From the NCBI GenBank assembly GCA_013365365.1, contig JABVXU010000782.1, forward strand, positions 1 through 20,782: 20,782 bases of DNA. Direction: 5' to 3'. Position 1 is the stretch's first letter. Each line of letters begins with the position of its first letter. Made by a program: the position numbers and the translations under genes. A model generated the notes under the pieces. The model was not told the DNA's origin, searched no databases, and was given only the letters and a program-made list of their open reading frames with translations. Below, one piece after another: positions 10,621 through 20,663 of the stretch. This stretch comes from Cruorifilaria tuberocauda (taxonomy: Eukaryota; Nematoda; Chromadorea; Rhabditida; Onchocercidae).

Positions 10621-10760
10621 GAACTATCGCCGTGCCGTTGAATACCGATTGGGCCCAGGCCGCGGACCAGGTAAATTGCAGCTGGGAATGAAACTGCATC
10701 GATCATTGACCTCTAGAAGTTGTGGGGGTGTCACGTAATTACGTGCAATCTACGAAATGT
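10621..10760. promoter_or_regulatory. GC-rich island, candidate LSm4 promoter
   Basis: The first 60 nt are about 58 percent GC (GGGCCCAGGCCGCGGACCAG at 10651-10670), against about 25-30 percent around it. It starts about 170 nt upstream of the LSm4 ATG and ends with the palindrome CACGTAATTACGTG. The minus strand has a 29-codon open frame inside it (starting MQFHSQLQF) with no splice or homology support. A promoter is the simplest reading; a non-coding RNA is an alternative. Confidence 0.4.
10732..10745. promoter_or_regulatory. Perfect 14-bp palindrome CACGTAATTACGTG
   Basis: Two inverted ACGT cores separated by AATT, a layout reminiscent of bZIP or bHLH half sites. It lies about 290 nt upstream of the LSm4 start, at the edge of the GC-rich island. 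Confidence 0.4.
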
Positions 10761-11651
10761 ACTTTGAGTGTAATGAGTTAGGCGTGGAATAGTAGATGAA
10801 TTTTAAGGAATAATGAAATTTCTAATGATTTCTTCATCTTATATGACAGTTTTTAATAAGGATTTATTGTGCTAAACTTGGCACCATTGAAACTGAAATT
10901 TAATTAATTAAGAAATATATGTCATAGCTTAATTCATCTGTTAAATTGGTTTATATTTTTGCAGAAAAAATTTGTAGAATGTTCAAGTATATGGTAAATA
11001 CAGTAAAATAATTATATTAATAGTTAATATCGATGGTAACAAGACAATCAGTCATCAGTGATATCGTATCACTAATACCAGCATAGTACAATTTTCACTT
11101 AAATTGACGCGTTTTAATTAATTTTCGTTTTAATTTCTACAGTTTGCAGTATGGTTTCCAGAATATTCATTAATTTATTTGGCGAATGATTTTTTTTAAT
11201 ACTGCGGCGGATTCGCAATTTTTTGCATTGATAGTATTTGATTCTTCATTTATTTAAATTGATTACCAAGTGAATCATTGATTATGAATTTGTTTGCTAT
11301 TATATATTTCAATATTTTCCATTTATTAATGAAAAATGAAGTTAATTGCAAAAAAAATAATACAAGTAATGGAATAAAACGTTCACAAAAGCTTATCATT
11401 CAAATATTATTAACGCATAATTTTTATATAATTCTATAAGACAATTAACTGTGTTCATCATAAAACCAGTTTAATCCGAATTTTTTCAAACGAAATTTAC
11501 AGATTTCTCGATTTTTACAATTTCATAAAAACTTGTAATTTGGTCAAAAAAAGGAAAAATAAGCATAAATTCTGGTCATAATTATATATTCTAAAAAAAA
11601 ACAACAATAATCTTTTCCAACACGAATTGTTTTCTTTTAATTATTAATTAT

Positions 11652-11657
11652 TTTATT
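11652..11657 (-). terminator. Polyadenylation signal AATAAA for TTL gene A
   Basis: AATAAA on the minus strand, 12 nt after the stop codon of the last exon of TTL gene A. Its position supports that exon as the true 3' end. Confidence 0.5.
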
Positions 11658-11669
11658 AAAATCATTAAT

Positions 11670-13127
11670 TTAATGCATGGAAAATGCGGAATGAGTTAAT
11701 CGAGATAGAAATGGTGATGGAATGCTGTAAGCACATCGTCTGTAGTACAATTCATTGCGCATGTTACAATTCTCCAATAATATTTCATCCTGAAATTATT
11801 ACTAGAATATAAATTTCACTTAACCTTTTGTCATAATAATATCAAAGATGGCAGAGAATAGCTGAGAATTTACTGCATTTATTTCTGACTTTGGTCAAAT
11901 ATATTCTTGCAATATTTAAACTATTTTCAATTAAATTTAGATTGGAATGGCGATGAGAGAAAAAATAGCAGTTAGCAATTTTGAGAAATCACTACATTAG
12001 CTAATTTATACTTTACGCATGAAATATAGCTGAGAATCTAGATATAGCTGAGTCAAAGGATTGGATATTATTCAGAATCAATTATTCATAAAATCTGCAA
12101 TTGTATTGTAAATTAATTTTGATTGTTTAATTAATCTTATTTAGCGAAAAAAAGGAAAAAAAATTCACTGCGAACTGAAATTGTAAATTGTATACTCCTA
12201 AATCGAATATTTGCGAAGCTCGATTTCCCTTATTTATATATCTTTTTGGTACTTTTATTACAAATGTACGCCACAGTTTAAACTGAAATTAAATATTATT
12301 AGGTGTTTAAGCAGTTATATTATTTAAACAGTTCATAAAATGAAGGGAAAGGATTTAATTTCGAATTTATCTTGCTACATTATATAAATTGTGCAATTTT
12401 CACAACGGTTTGCAATAATTTCGAAACTTCTAATTTAGAAGGAAAGAAAAATATTTTTATCAAGAAGTGCAAATTTTCATACTGATGGCCGAGATTTACT
12501 TATTGGTAATTCATCAGCATCACATCGATGATACACATAAATATATGGTTTCAGCTTATCTGCACTTTGGTAAGTTCCGTTTATTATAAACTTCCCATGT
12601 TCATCTGTATTCGTTCGAGCACGATACTCATCATTTGGTACTTTATAATTTAAAACAATTAGTAATGACAATAGTGAAATAATAATAAACTGTAATAATA
12701 GTAAAATAATGATAAAATAAGTAAAATAAATTAAAATGAAGCAATAAAATAATAATTAATAAAGATAATCAGTAATAATAGTAATAAGAATAATAATAAT
12801 GATAATAATAAAGCCTTATTTTTTTTTCAGAAGTTACTTTGCTACTAAATAAATAATAGTATTAGTAATTTTATTGTCTTATTGGAAGTAATTAAAAGTA
12901 AAAAATATATGCATGAAATGAATTGTATTACCTCTTTTCTGCAGTAAAACATATGTTATTGATTTTAACAGTGATCGGTCATTTTCCCATAATTCAATTG
13001 CCGCACGATGCAACGGTTTTTGACCGCACATAAATCGTCCATGAATTTCAACTGATTGATTATACTTGATAAAACCATTGATATTGCTAATTAATGACAA
13101 TACGATAGATAATATAATGGCATTCAT
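11670..13127 (-). CDS. Transthyretin-like (TTL) family secreted protein A, 4 exons, 195 aa
   Basis: Member of the nematode TTL family (Pfam PF01060): small secreted beta-sandwich proteins whose biochemical role is mostly unknown, and which are often abundant in parasite secretions. Exons: 13127-12932, 12640-12483, 12282-12169, 11789-11670; phases 1, 0, 0; total 588 nt. Signal peptide about 1-19 (IILSIVLSLISNIN). Family features: SVEIHGRFMCGQKP (C34), IELWENDRS, TDEHGKFIINGT (strand and turn), YIYVYHRCD (C105), WRTFVIKVPKRYINKG and FDLGVYNLQF. The loop RSLLKSITYVLLQKR between strands is unusual. The last exon codes a 39-residue tail (DEILLENCNMRNELYY and so on) with two more cysteines. If intron 3 were retained, the frame would end at 12127 instead. 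NQS and NGT are possible N-glycosylation sites. Confidence 0.85.
12676..12815. repeat. Degenerate AAT trinucleotide repeat
   Basis: Many imperfect AAT/AATA units (AATAATAATAATGATAATAATA near 12790-12810) inside intron 1 of TTL gene A. Simple-sequence DNA. Confidence 0.7.
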
Positions 13128-14404
13128 TGCTTAAAAAGCTGAAAAACTACGAAACGTAATTCGTTTTTGATTAAGAAATCATTAAGCATACTTATTAAAA
13201 TTATCAATTCAACTTATTAAAATGATAATTTCTTGAGATTATTGTAGTTAAATGTTAGTGTAAACAATTTAAATATCTCAAGGTGTAAAATTATAAAATA
13301 TAGAAGAACTAGAGCTAATATTATTTGAACGTGTGGTAAAAACATTTAAAAGACATGATAATAATGATACAAAAAATAGCATTTAAGTGATAGCAAAAAT
13401 TGATAATGGTCATCGGATGAATTAATGAAGTGAAAATATGAAAAATTAGTTAACGAAATTGATAATCAATTGTTTTAATCAACAACTGATAAAATTAGCA
13501 TATTGCTCAAATATAAAATGATATCAAAAATTTGACAATTCGCCTATATTATTAACAATAAATTCCTGTTAAAATAATAATAAATATCAATTTCCAGTGG
13601 ATTATCTATTGATTTAACTCGAAATACTCGAAAAACACAAGAATTACTAGTAAATTTTTAATGGTAATTTCTTATATAAAATCAAAAATTAAATTACTCT
13701 TTTAGGTATATGGCTGAAATACACATTCTTTTTTGTAATGATTAATTTACTTATTTAAATTGGTATTCAGATTGATTCATTCAATATTTTACATTTCTTT
13801 TATTTAAAATCAGATTAAAAACAGAAATTTTTAATATTATCAAATACTTTGAAAATCAGCACAAATGTTTGCAGTTACTAAATTATCTTTCAAGTATTGT
13901 GAATGGAACATGAATAGTTTCAACTAATTTCTGTAATCCATTTTTGTTTTTGAGTAAAATAAAGGATAATGTTTCAACAAATCAATTCTAAGATTATGCG
14001 GCAAAATTAGTTTTTGAATATAACATAGAAACTTTAATTAATTATTTAGTAGTAATAGCATTCAAATAATTTGACTAATTACTATTATCGAATTCGTATT
14101 TCGATAAGTAACATTTTCACAGTTCAATTTTAATTTCGAACAACAATTGAAAATAATTTGTGAGAAGAAAGAATGTTAAATATAACTTCCCAATTAACGT
14201 TATCAGCAAGAAATTTAATATAACTTTTGAATACTTCACTGAACACTTAGCTGCTCAATTTTTATACAAATATTGAATAATTATAATATTTAATAATAAC
14301 TAATAATTGTAATGCAAACAATAATAACACTAATCATCATTACATATTAACAAAAAATGGATTTTAATTCTATTTCAATTTCATCCCTTAAATTTCGTCC
14401 ATTG
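13128..14404. other. Intergenic region between TTL genes A and B
   Basis: AT-rich, no exon with supporting splice sites on either strand. It should hold the promoter of gene A and the 3' UTR of gene B (an ATTAAA on the minus strand at 14368-14363 is a possible polyadenylation signal). Nothing else seen. Confidence 0.6.
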
Positions 14405-16378
14405 TTACCAATTTACAATATTTAAACGTTTCCAGAAAAGTTGCAAATACGGTGAATATTTCGGAGAGTTGGATGTGCAAGGTTGAAAATCACTTTCACC
14501 ACAACTTGTCACTAACTCCTCATCCTTAAATTATCTTAAGATAATTATTATTTTTGCTTATAACAAATTAAGCTAAGCATACATTTATTGATAAGAAGAT
14601 TAAATTTCATATAATTGGAAATTATCATTTTTACACTTTTTATTCCTTTCATTTTTATTACCTAAAATTAATTCTTAACTTGTGCTTCTGTGTTCTCGTT
14701 TACTTCTATGCATTGGAAAAGATGTAAGTTAGGGATTCATCGTCTATTTAATAATTAAACTTTCCACTGCTTCTAAATCAACACCTTGACCGTCCTTAAT
14801 TAATTAATATCTAACTTATTTCTATTAAAGTAAACCAAAAAGCTACCACTTGCTTACTTTTTATGGGAAAAAAATATTTTATAGCAAGAAATGAATCTCG
14901 ATCAAATTTATGCTTGAATAGTTCGTTTGAATAATAGACTTTCCTAATATTAAGCTGAAATAATGATTTAGTATGGTGATTATTGGAAAATGATTAAAAT
15001 TTTGTTGAATTTCTCAAGTGAACTGAATGAAATACATGAATTACCATAAATTTGAATTGTAAATTCCAAATTCCCAAGTCGAAAACTTCAACAGCTTTAT
15101 CACCATCATTCACATATTGTGTTGGTATACGAAATATAAATTGTCTCCATTTTTGAAACTGTAAAAAAGAAGAAAGATGCAGTCACAATCATTTCTTGAA
15201 AATTTAATTATTAATATTACTTAAGTAAATATTAATATACTGATTAAATGTATGAGTAGGTGAATGTTAAGTAAAATTCATCAAATATTACTATTATCAA
15301 GCAATTGATTTCATTACAAAATATACTTTCACTATCTTGAGATATTTGTTAATGTTTAACAGCTTTCTTTGTTTAAAATAATTTGAAAAATCAATTAAAA
15401 AAATTAAATGAAATCAAGTTATGACTCAAATATTGATTATTCAAGTAGCTTGTTAATTTGATAAAAAGAAATCTTAAAAAGACAGTAAAAGAAGAAATCG
15501 ATAAAATAATTTTCATAATTGATTTGCGAAAAATAAATTCTTAATTAACCTTTCTATCCTTAAAACTGTTGGATTTGTAGTGTATCAAATGCTCACATTG
15601 ATGGTATACTACCATATACAAACTTAATTTGGTAAATTCCTCATGTGTAACATTAATTTCAAAAGTACCATGGATATCAGGATGTGTTGTGAAAAGTTTA
15701 TCATCGGGATCATCACCTCAAAAATTGCCATATCAAAACAAAACATGAAGTGTAAAATATAAAAATAAGATCAGAATATAAAATAATCTCTATTTTTCAT
15801 ACTTTACAAACTAACTCATTTTATTTAATTTTTCATATTAATCAAATTAAATATCTCGATTGAATTGATTTCAAAGGTTTTTGAAAATTTTTCAAATTTT
15901 GTCAAAATTAATTATTTCCTTGACTTTAATTACTACTTAATGTTATTTATTAAATTAATTAAATCGCAGTAATTATCCATCTTAATTAATTGCTAAATGA
16001 TGAAATAACGAAGAAAAATAGCACAACATGAATTGCTTACACTGATAAGCGTTTCTACAAATGTTAAAGGATAATGTTAAAAGTTATAGTGATGTAAGTA
16101 AGTAAATAAGTAACAGCGGAAGAATCATATTTTAAGTTATATTTTTTCATTAGCAGAAACTTATTCATACTGTTTTCCTGGATGAAATATTGATGAAAGA
16201 AATTTCGCAGCGGATCGTCTTCATCCCATAATTCAATCGTTGCATTTTGTGGAATTTCTTCGCCACATCGAAAAATTCCTTGAATCTTCACCGATTGTTC
16301 TCGACTTTCAACCATTTCAGGTGATAGTAAAAATAACAAAACTAACTGCAATACCATTATCTGAAATACTGCTAACAT
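14405..16378 (-). CDS. Transthyretin-like (TTL) family secreted protein B, 4 exons, 202 aa
   Basis: Second TTL paralogue of the array. Exons: 16378-16171, 15716-15550, 15158-15045, 14524-14405; phases 1, 0, 0; total 609 nt. Signal peptide about 1-24 (hydrophobic core VLQLVLLFLL). Family features: SVKIQGIFRCGEE (C38), IELWDEDD, DIHGTFEINVT, YMVVYHQCE (C110), WRQFIFRIPTQYVNDGDKA and FDLGIWNLQF. Exons 3 and 4 have exactly the same lengths as in gene A (114 and 120 nt), which strongly supports both models. The last exon encodes a 39-residue tail (DEELVTSCGESDFQPC and so on) with two cysteines. A second acceptor at 14956-14957 (TTATTTCAG) also opens 47 codons in phase and would give another tail. 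Loop residues after WDEDD differ completely from genes A and C. NAT and NVT are possible glycosylation sites. Confidence 0.85.
14529..14546. repeat. Perfect 18-bp palindrome next to a splice acceptor
   Basis: AATTATCTTAAGATAATT is its own reverse complement and ends 2 nt before the acceptor AG of the last exon of TTL gene B. In the pre-mRNA it could fold or pair with itself. Confidence 0.55.
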
Positions 16379-16955
16379 TTCGATTTTTTCACTATTGTTT
16401 TATCGCTCAATAAGACTATTATTATTATTATTAAAATTCATTACTTTATCTGCTAGCTTCCTATCCGTTAAAAAAAGTTATTCAAAAACATTGTCATTGA
16501 AAATTTGGGGCAAAAATAATTTGAAATTGTTAAAATAAAAAAAAAGCGAAAATTATTGTTTGAAAAAGAATTATTCCTGATCATTTTTTGTTTTAGGAAC
16601 AATAAGAATTGTGAAAATCACAACAAATAAGATAGAAAAGTGGTAATTGATATAAATTTAATTCTTGCAATAAATTTTAAATGTGAAAACAATTAAGATG
16701 ACGAAAAAACAAGGCTGAATAAGTTGTTGGGAATTATGTCGAAAAAAATTAAATATAATATAATGATAACTTGAAAATTAAACAATGAGAGAAATTCCGA
16801 TGCAAATTAATTAGTGAATATGTAATGATAAAATAAACTTCGGGGTAAAATGAATGGAAGTTTCACTGATCTTTCAAAAATGCTCGAATTATAATCTAAT
16901 AATTAATTAAGTTAAGGTAGTAATCAAATCGCATAATATATTCAATATTTTCCCA
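16379..16955. other. Intergenic region between TTL genes B and C
   Basis: 577 nt of AT-rich DNA with a short (ATT)n tract near 16418-16434 just upstream of gene B. It must hold the gene B promoter and the gene C 3' UTR. No exon or clear motif was found. Confidence 0.6.
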
Positions 16956-18072
16956 TCATGGCACATAACTCTCATATTGTTCATCCTGAAATTAACACTG
17001 AATTAGAAAATGAAACAACAAGCAGTCATTTACAAGTTAATCACTTGCGCAATAAATATTAGCATTGTTTTTGGTTCTAGTATTAATTTTTTGAAAAACC
17101 TACTTAAGTTTTGTCACTAGGTGACAATATTTATCAGGCTCATCGTTTAATTAATTTAAAAAAAACAGAAAATATAATAAAAAAATTTATGAGCCAGAAA
17201 TTAATAAATCAAACTTGATAATTTCATTTCAAATTATAATTAAAGCATACTTACGGGTAATATAGCTTCCAAATTAAAAATTCCCAAGTCTAAAACTCTT
17301 TCAGCATGAATACCATAGTTAGTGAAATGCTTTGGAATCAAGAAATGAATTTTCCGGAATCCAGGCTGTAAAACCAACGTTTATAGCTAATATTAACAGC
17401 AATCAAAATATTTCATAAATAATTAAATTATACATTTTCCGATTGATTAAATCATTGATTGCAACTATCTGATAATATCATTTTTATTTTTTATTTATTT
17501 CCTCTAACTGATCGCACTAACCAATCCATGATGAAGACAATTGTGGTAAACTTTTAAAATTGGTTGAATTTGATCAGCTTCTACCGTAGTGCCATGCATG
17601 AAAAACTGTCCATCTTCATCGGTACAGGTTTCATTCAAAACATCATCGTAATTTGTTGCTAATATTTAAAGCATGGATATGATTAAATGAAATCTTATCA
17701 TGCTGAATATATCATATATATATATAAAGATAGAATTTAAGAAATATATGTGAAATATCCGAGTGATTTTCTTTCATTGGCTATTCTACAAACTGATACC
17801 AACTGATACCATTTATCAAAAATTAGAAATGAATTACGTTATGCTAACTTACCTAGCATATATTCACTAGGTGGAACTGGCTGATTATAACCATTTGTAG
17901 GATTGAAGTCATGCTCAAATAATTTTATCCTAACACCAATTGCCGGTTTTTGACCGCAAATAAATTTACCACGGACAGCTGTCGATTGTACCATACGTTT
18001 AACTTGATCCGTATCACTAGTATGAACGACTGTTAAAAAGATAAGCAGAACAGCCAACCAAAATTGCAGCAT
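16956..18072 (-). CDS. Transthyretin-like (TTL) family secreted protein C, 4 exons, 165 aa
   Basis: First (upstream) paralogue of the TTL array. Exons: 18072-17853, 17658-17522, 17365-17255, 16985-16956; phases 1, 0, 0; total 498 nt. Donors of exons 1 and 3 are perfect GTAAGT. Signal peptide about 1-18 (FWLAVLLIFLTVVHT). Family features: STAVRGKFICGQKP (C39), VRIKLFEHDF, TDEDGQFFMHGTT, PILKVYHNCL (C114), FRKIHFLIPKHFTNYG and LDLGIFNLE. An extra cysteine, C85, lies in NETCTDEDG. The last exon is only 30 nt and ends DEQYESYVP, so this tail is much shorter than in A and B, though it begins with the same GATGA (Asp-Glu). Without splicing intron 3 the frame would stop four codons later. Confidence 0.87.
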
Positions 18073-19374
18073 TCTAAAAGATCATTGAAATTTATTTCTG
18101 ATTTGGTTGATAGAATGCATGTGAAGTATTAAATGTTATGAATTAAAATATATTAGAAACAAATTGTATGCTAGCCAAATAATTTTTTTTTGATTAATTT
18201 ATTTCAAAAACATAGCAAACTTTAAATTCGCATTTCGCATCAGTTAGCAAAACTGATAATGTAAATTTCAATCAATTTGCAGAAAAAAATTGATATCTGA
18301 TTACCTTAAACATACAATGAATTGTTTAACCGAAAAAAACAATAAATTAGAAGTCGAAAAATTAATAATTATAACTTTTGAATGGTAGCACAGCTTTTTA
18401 ACAATATTTAGAAGATGAAAAATTTGAATCATTTCATATTAATAGTATTTTTGAAAATTAAACGAACTGAACGAATTAATGTTACTAAAATAATCTAGGA
18501 AAGTTCAGCTTAGATTGCATTGATAAAATTATAATCAAAGTAACTTTTTTACTGAGAAATAAATTAGCATGCAAAATGTGGAATTTGAAAAGTTTTTAAA
18601 AATTTCAAAAACTTCTGTTCGCCATAAATGAAACGTGAAATAATCAATAGCAGGTAGCAAAAGAGGAGAAATAATTGTTGTGTTAACTAGTTGGATTGTA
18701 TGAAGATATCTTAACTGAAGTATCTGAGCAACAACAATAAGAATTTATCGATTGACCTCTGACCTCACTTACTTTTTTTTGCAATCTTTTATAAAATTTT
18801 GAAATCTCACAACGAGAGTACAATACTTAATAATCAATCTATAATCATTAACTTAAAAAGAAAATTGAAAAATTTGTTGAAATTTTTAAAATGAAAGCTT
18901 TTCAGTATGTTTGCTTACTTTTTGCTAGATTTGAAAATGCTAAAAATTTGACAATAATAAGTTTGAAGCTTTAATAGCTTTGAAACAGTTTTTTCAACAG
19001 TTTGAAGAATTTTCTTCTGAAGTAATTTAATTTCTTAATCTTTTTCTTATTTTCAATTTCTTTCTTAATTCAACTTCTCTCAATATGTTTATTATTTTAG
19101 CTTGCAGTTCCAGTCATTCATCACTTCTTTCTACCTCTTTTTTCATTTTATATATCAGTTTGGTAATTTTATATTTAAATAAATATTTTTAGTCATTTAT
19201 TATTATTTACAATTATTATCACTATGGATGCTTTAGTTGTTTTGTTACAGGTGAGATGAGAATTTGCATATTGCAGTGTAGGAAATCGTTTTGGCGCGTG
19301 TTAAAGTTTGGATAGAAATTTTGAACTTGAGTTTGATTTAATTAAAAAAAAGTATTTGGAGGGTATCCGAAGAA
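18073..19374. other. Divergent intergenic region between TTL gene C and the plus-strand gene
   Basis: 1.3 kb without a supported exon. It should hold promoters for both flanking genes. A perfect DR1 element lies at 18753-18765. A TTTTGTTACAG at about 19240-19250 (+) could be a splice acceptor upstream of the plus-strand gene, possibly for trans-splicing, but the reading frame after it closes soon. Confidence 0.55.
18753..18765 (-). promoter_or_regulatory. Perfect DR1 nuclear-receptor element
   Basis: On the minus strand the sequence is AGGTCA-G-AGGTCA, two perfect half sites with one spacer base. This is the DR1 consensus of RXR, HNF4 and COUP-type receptors. It is 681 nt upstream of TTL gene C and 610 nt upstream of the plus-strand gene. 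Filarial nematodes are known to have RXR and EcR homologues. Function here is inferred. Confidence 0.5.
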
Positions 19375-20663
19375 ATGCAAAAAAAAAAGGGAGGAACGAA
19401 ACGAATTTCAAAGGCAGCTGACACTATTCCAACAATCGTTCCACAATTCCAACCTATTAAACCATCACGACGTAAATTTTCCACTCATATTTCCATTTAT
19501 AAGAAGATTCCGTAGAGATGAATGATTTACAATTAAAAGCAAATATCTACCGCTAGAAGTATGAAATAAATTTAATCGAAATTTTGTATTTTTTCGTTTT
19601 TTAAATCTTGATTGCTTTTAGAGAATGTTTCGGAATTGTTGTCAATAATTGGAGCACATGCTAATGTTAAACGAGTAAGTAAAGATAACATGATGAGGAA
19701 AGAGTAAGTAATATGAATTAAAAACTAAAATAGTATGGAAAGTTATTTAATGTATCTCATATTATATTGAAATTAATTGCTCCATATTCATTTGTGCTTC
19801 TGTCCAATAGTTTGCCAATTTAGACCTTTTTAAATTAATTCATGAAAATTTACAAGCATTATGGGAGTTAGGGGACGATCGGTCATAGAATGCAATGACA
19901 TATTTATAAATTGTTTAAATAGTATTTGAAGTATTAATGGACATATTTTCAGTGAAGTCTATGGTTGGCTTGGAGCTGGAGATATCCAATCTGTCTTCAA
20001 ATATTGTGATAAGACCCTTTTGGTGGATGACTTTGTCCCATTGGTTTGTTTTTTGCTTTTCTATAATTTATTGAGTTACTACCAACAAACAACAGCAGTT
20101 CAATCAACATTATCAGTATTGAAGTCATTGATATGGCGCTATGAAAATAACTTATATCGGTATTGTATTCTCTCTGTCAAAGACTAGTTGAGGCTATTCT
20201 TGTTAGACGGATTTTGTGAAGCAACCCAGTTTCAGAATAAGTATCCATACGGTGAAGTTTCTACAGCGGTTATCAATATTATTTCTGAATTTCCGGATGT
20301 TTTACAAACTTCAATGATGGAAACACGTGGAGAATCGTTAGTTGACATGAAAAATCTCTTTGTTGAAGCTGCCTTCGCTCAACATTTTATATTTATGTGA
20401 GTTCGAATTCAATCCAGAATAGTATTCTGCACTTTTTATATAATTTCGACTAATTTACACATAAGGTTTGCAGGAAAGAAGGGACATCACAAGACATTGT
20501 TAGCGAACAATCGATATTATATTGCAATGAACCAAAGGATATGTTTTGTTTTGTGCGCCATGATGATAGTATTATCCTTTTCACTGATTCTGAATGCTTT
20601 GATGCTACGAGATATTTCATCCAGAAAATTTGCAAGTTTTCATTGATAAAGGATACATATTGA
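19375..20663 (+). CDS. Unrecognised protein of 236 or 222 aa, two phase-consistent splice forms
   Basis: Exons of the longer form: 19375-19471, 19622-19674, 19811-19881, 19953-20043, 20188-20396, 20474-20663 (711 nt). In the shorter form exon 2 runs to 19703 and exon 19811-19881 is skipped (669 nt). An in-frame stop upstream of the ATG supports the start. The N-terminus is basic (MQKKKGGTKRISK), then NVSELLSIIGAHANVKR, EVYGWLGAGDIQSVFKYCDK, LLRLFLLDGFCEATQFQ, INIISEFPDVLQ, FVEAAFAQHFIFMKEG, a Cys-containing stretch (ILYCNEPKDMFCFV, SECFDATRYFIQKICKF) and the end IKDTY. It looks like a soluble, mostly helical intracellular protein; no signal peptide or membrane span is visible. No family is recognised. 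The donor at 19882 (GTCATA) is weak. The 3' UTR runs towards the window edge and no polyadenylation signal was seen. Confidence 0.75.

Larger units (their letters stand above)
10450..11669. other. Intergenic region upstream of LSm4, holding a GC-rich island
   Basis: Lies between the LSm4 start codon and the last exon of TTL gene A (both minus strand). Most of it is AT-rich and featureless, apart from the GC island at about 10621-10760. The AATAAA for TTL gene A is at 11657-11652. No exon or RNA gene could be identified. Confidence 0.55.

Noticed and set aside
12127..12168. Read-through end of TTL gene A exon 3 (14 extra codons)
   Set aside because: A phase-0 donor (GTGAAT) lies at the same codon position as the donors in genes B and C, and a matching 120-nt last exon exists.
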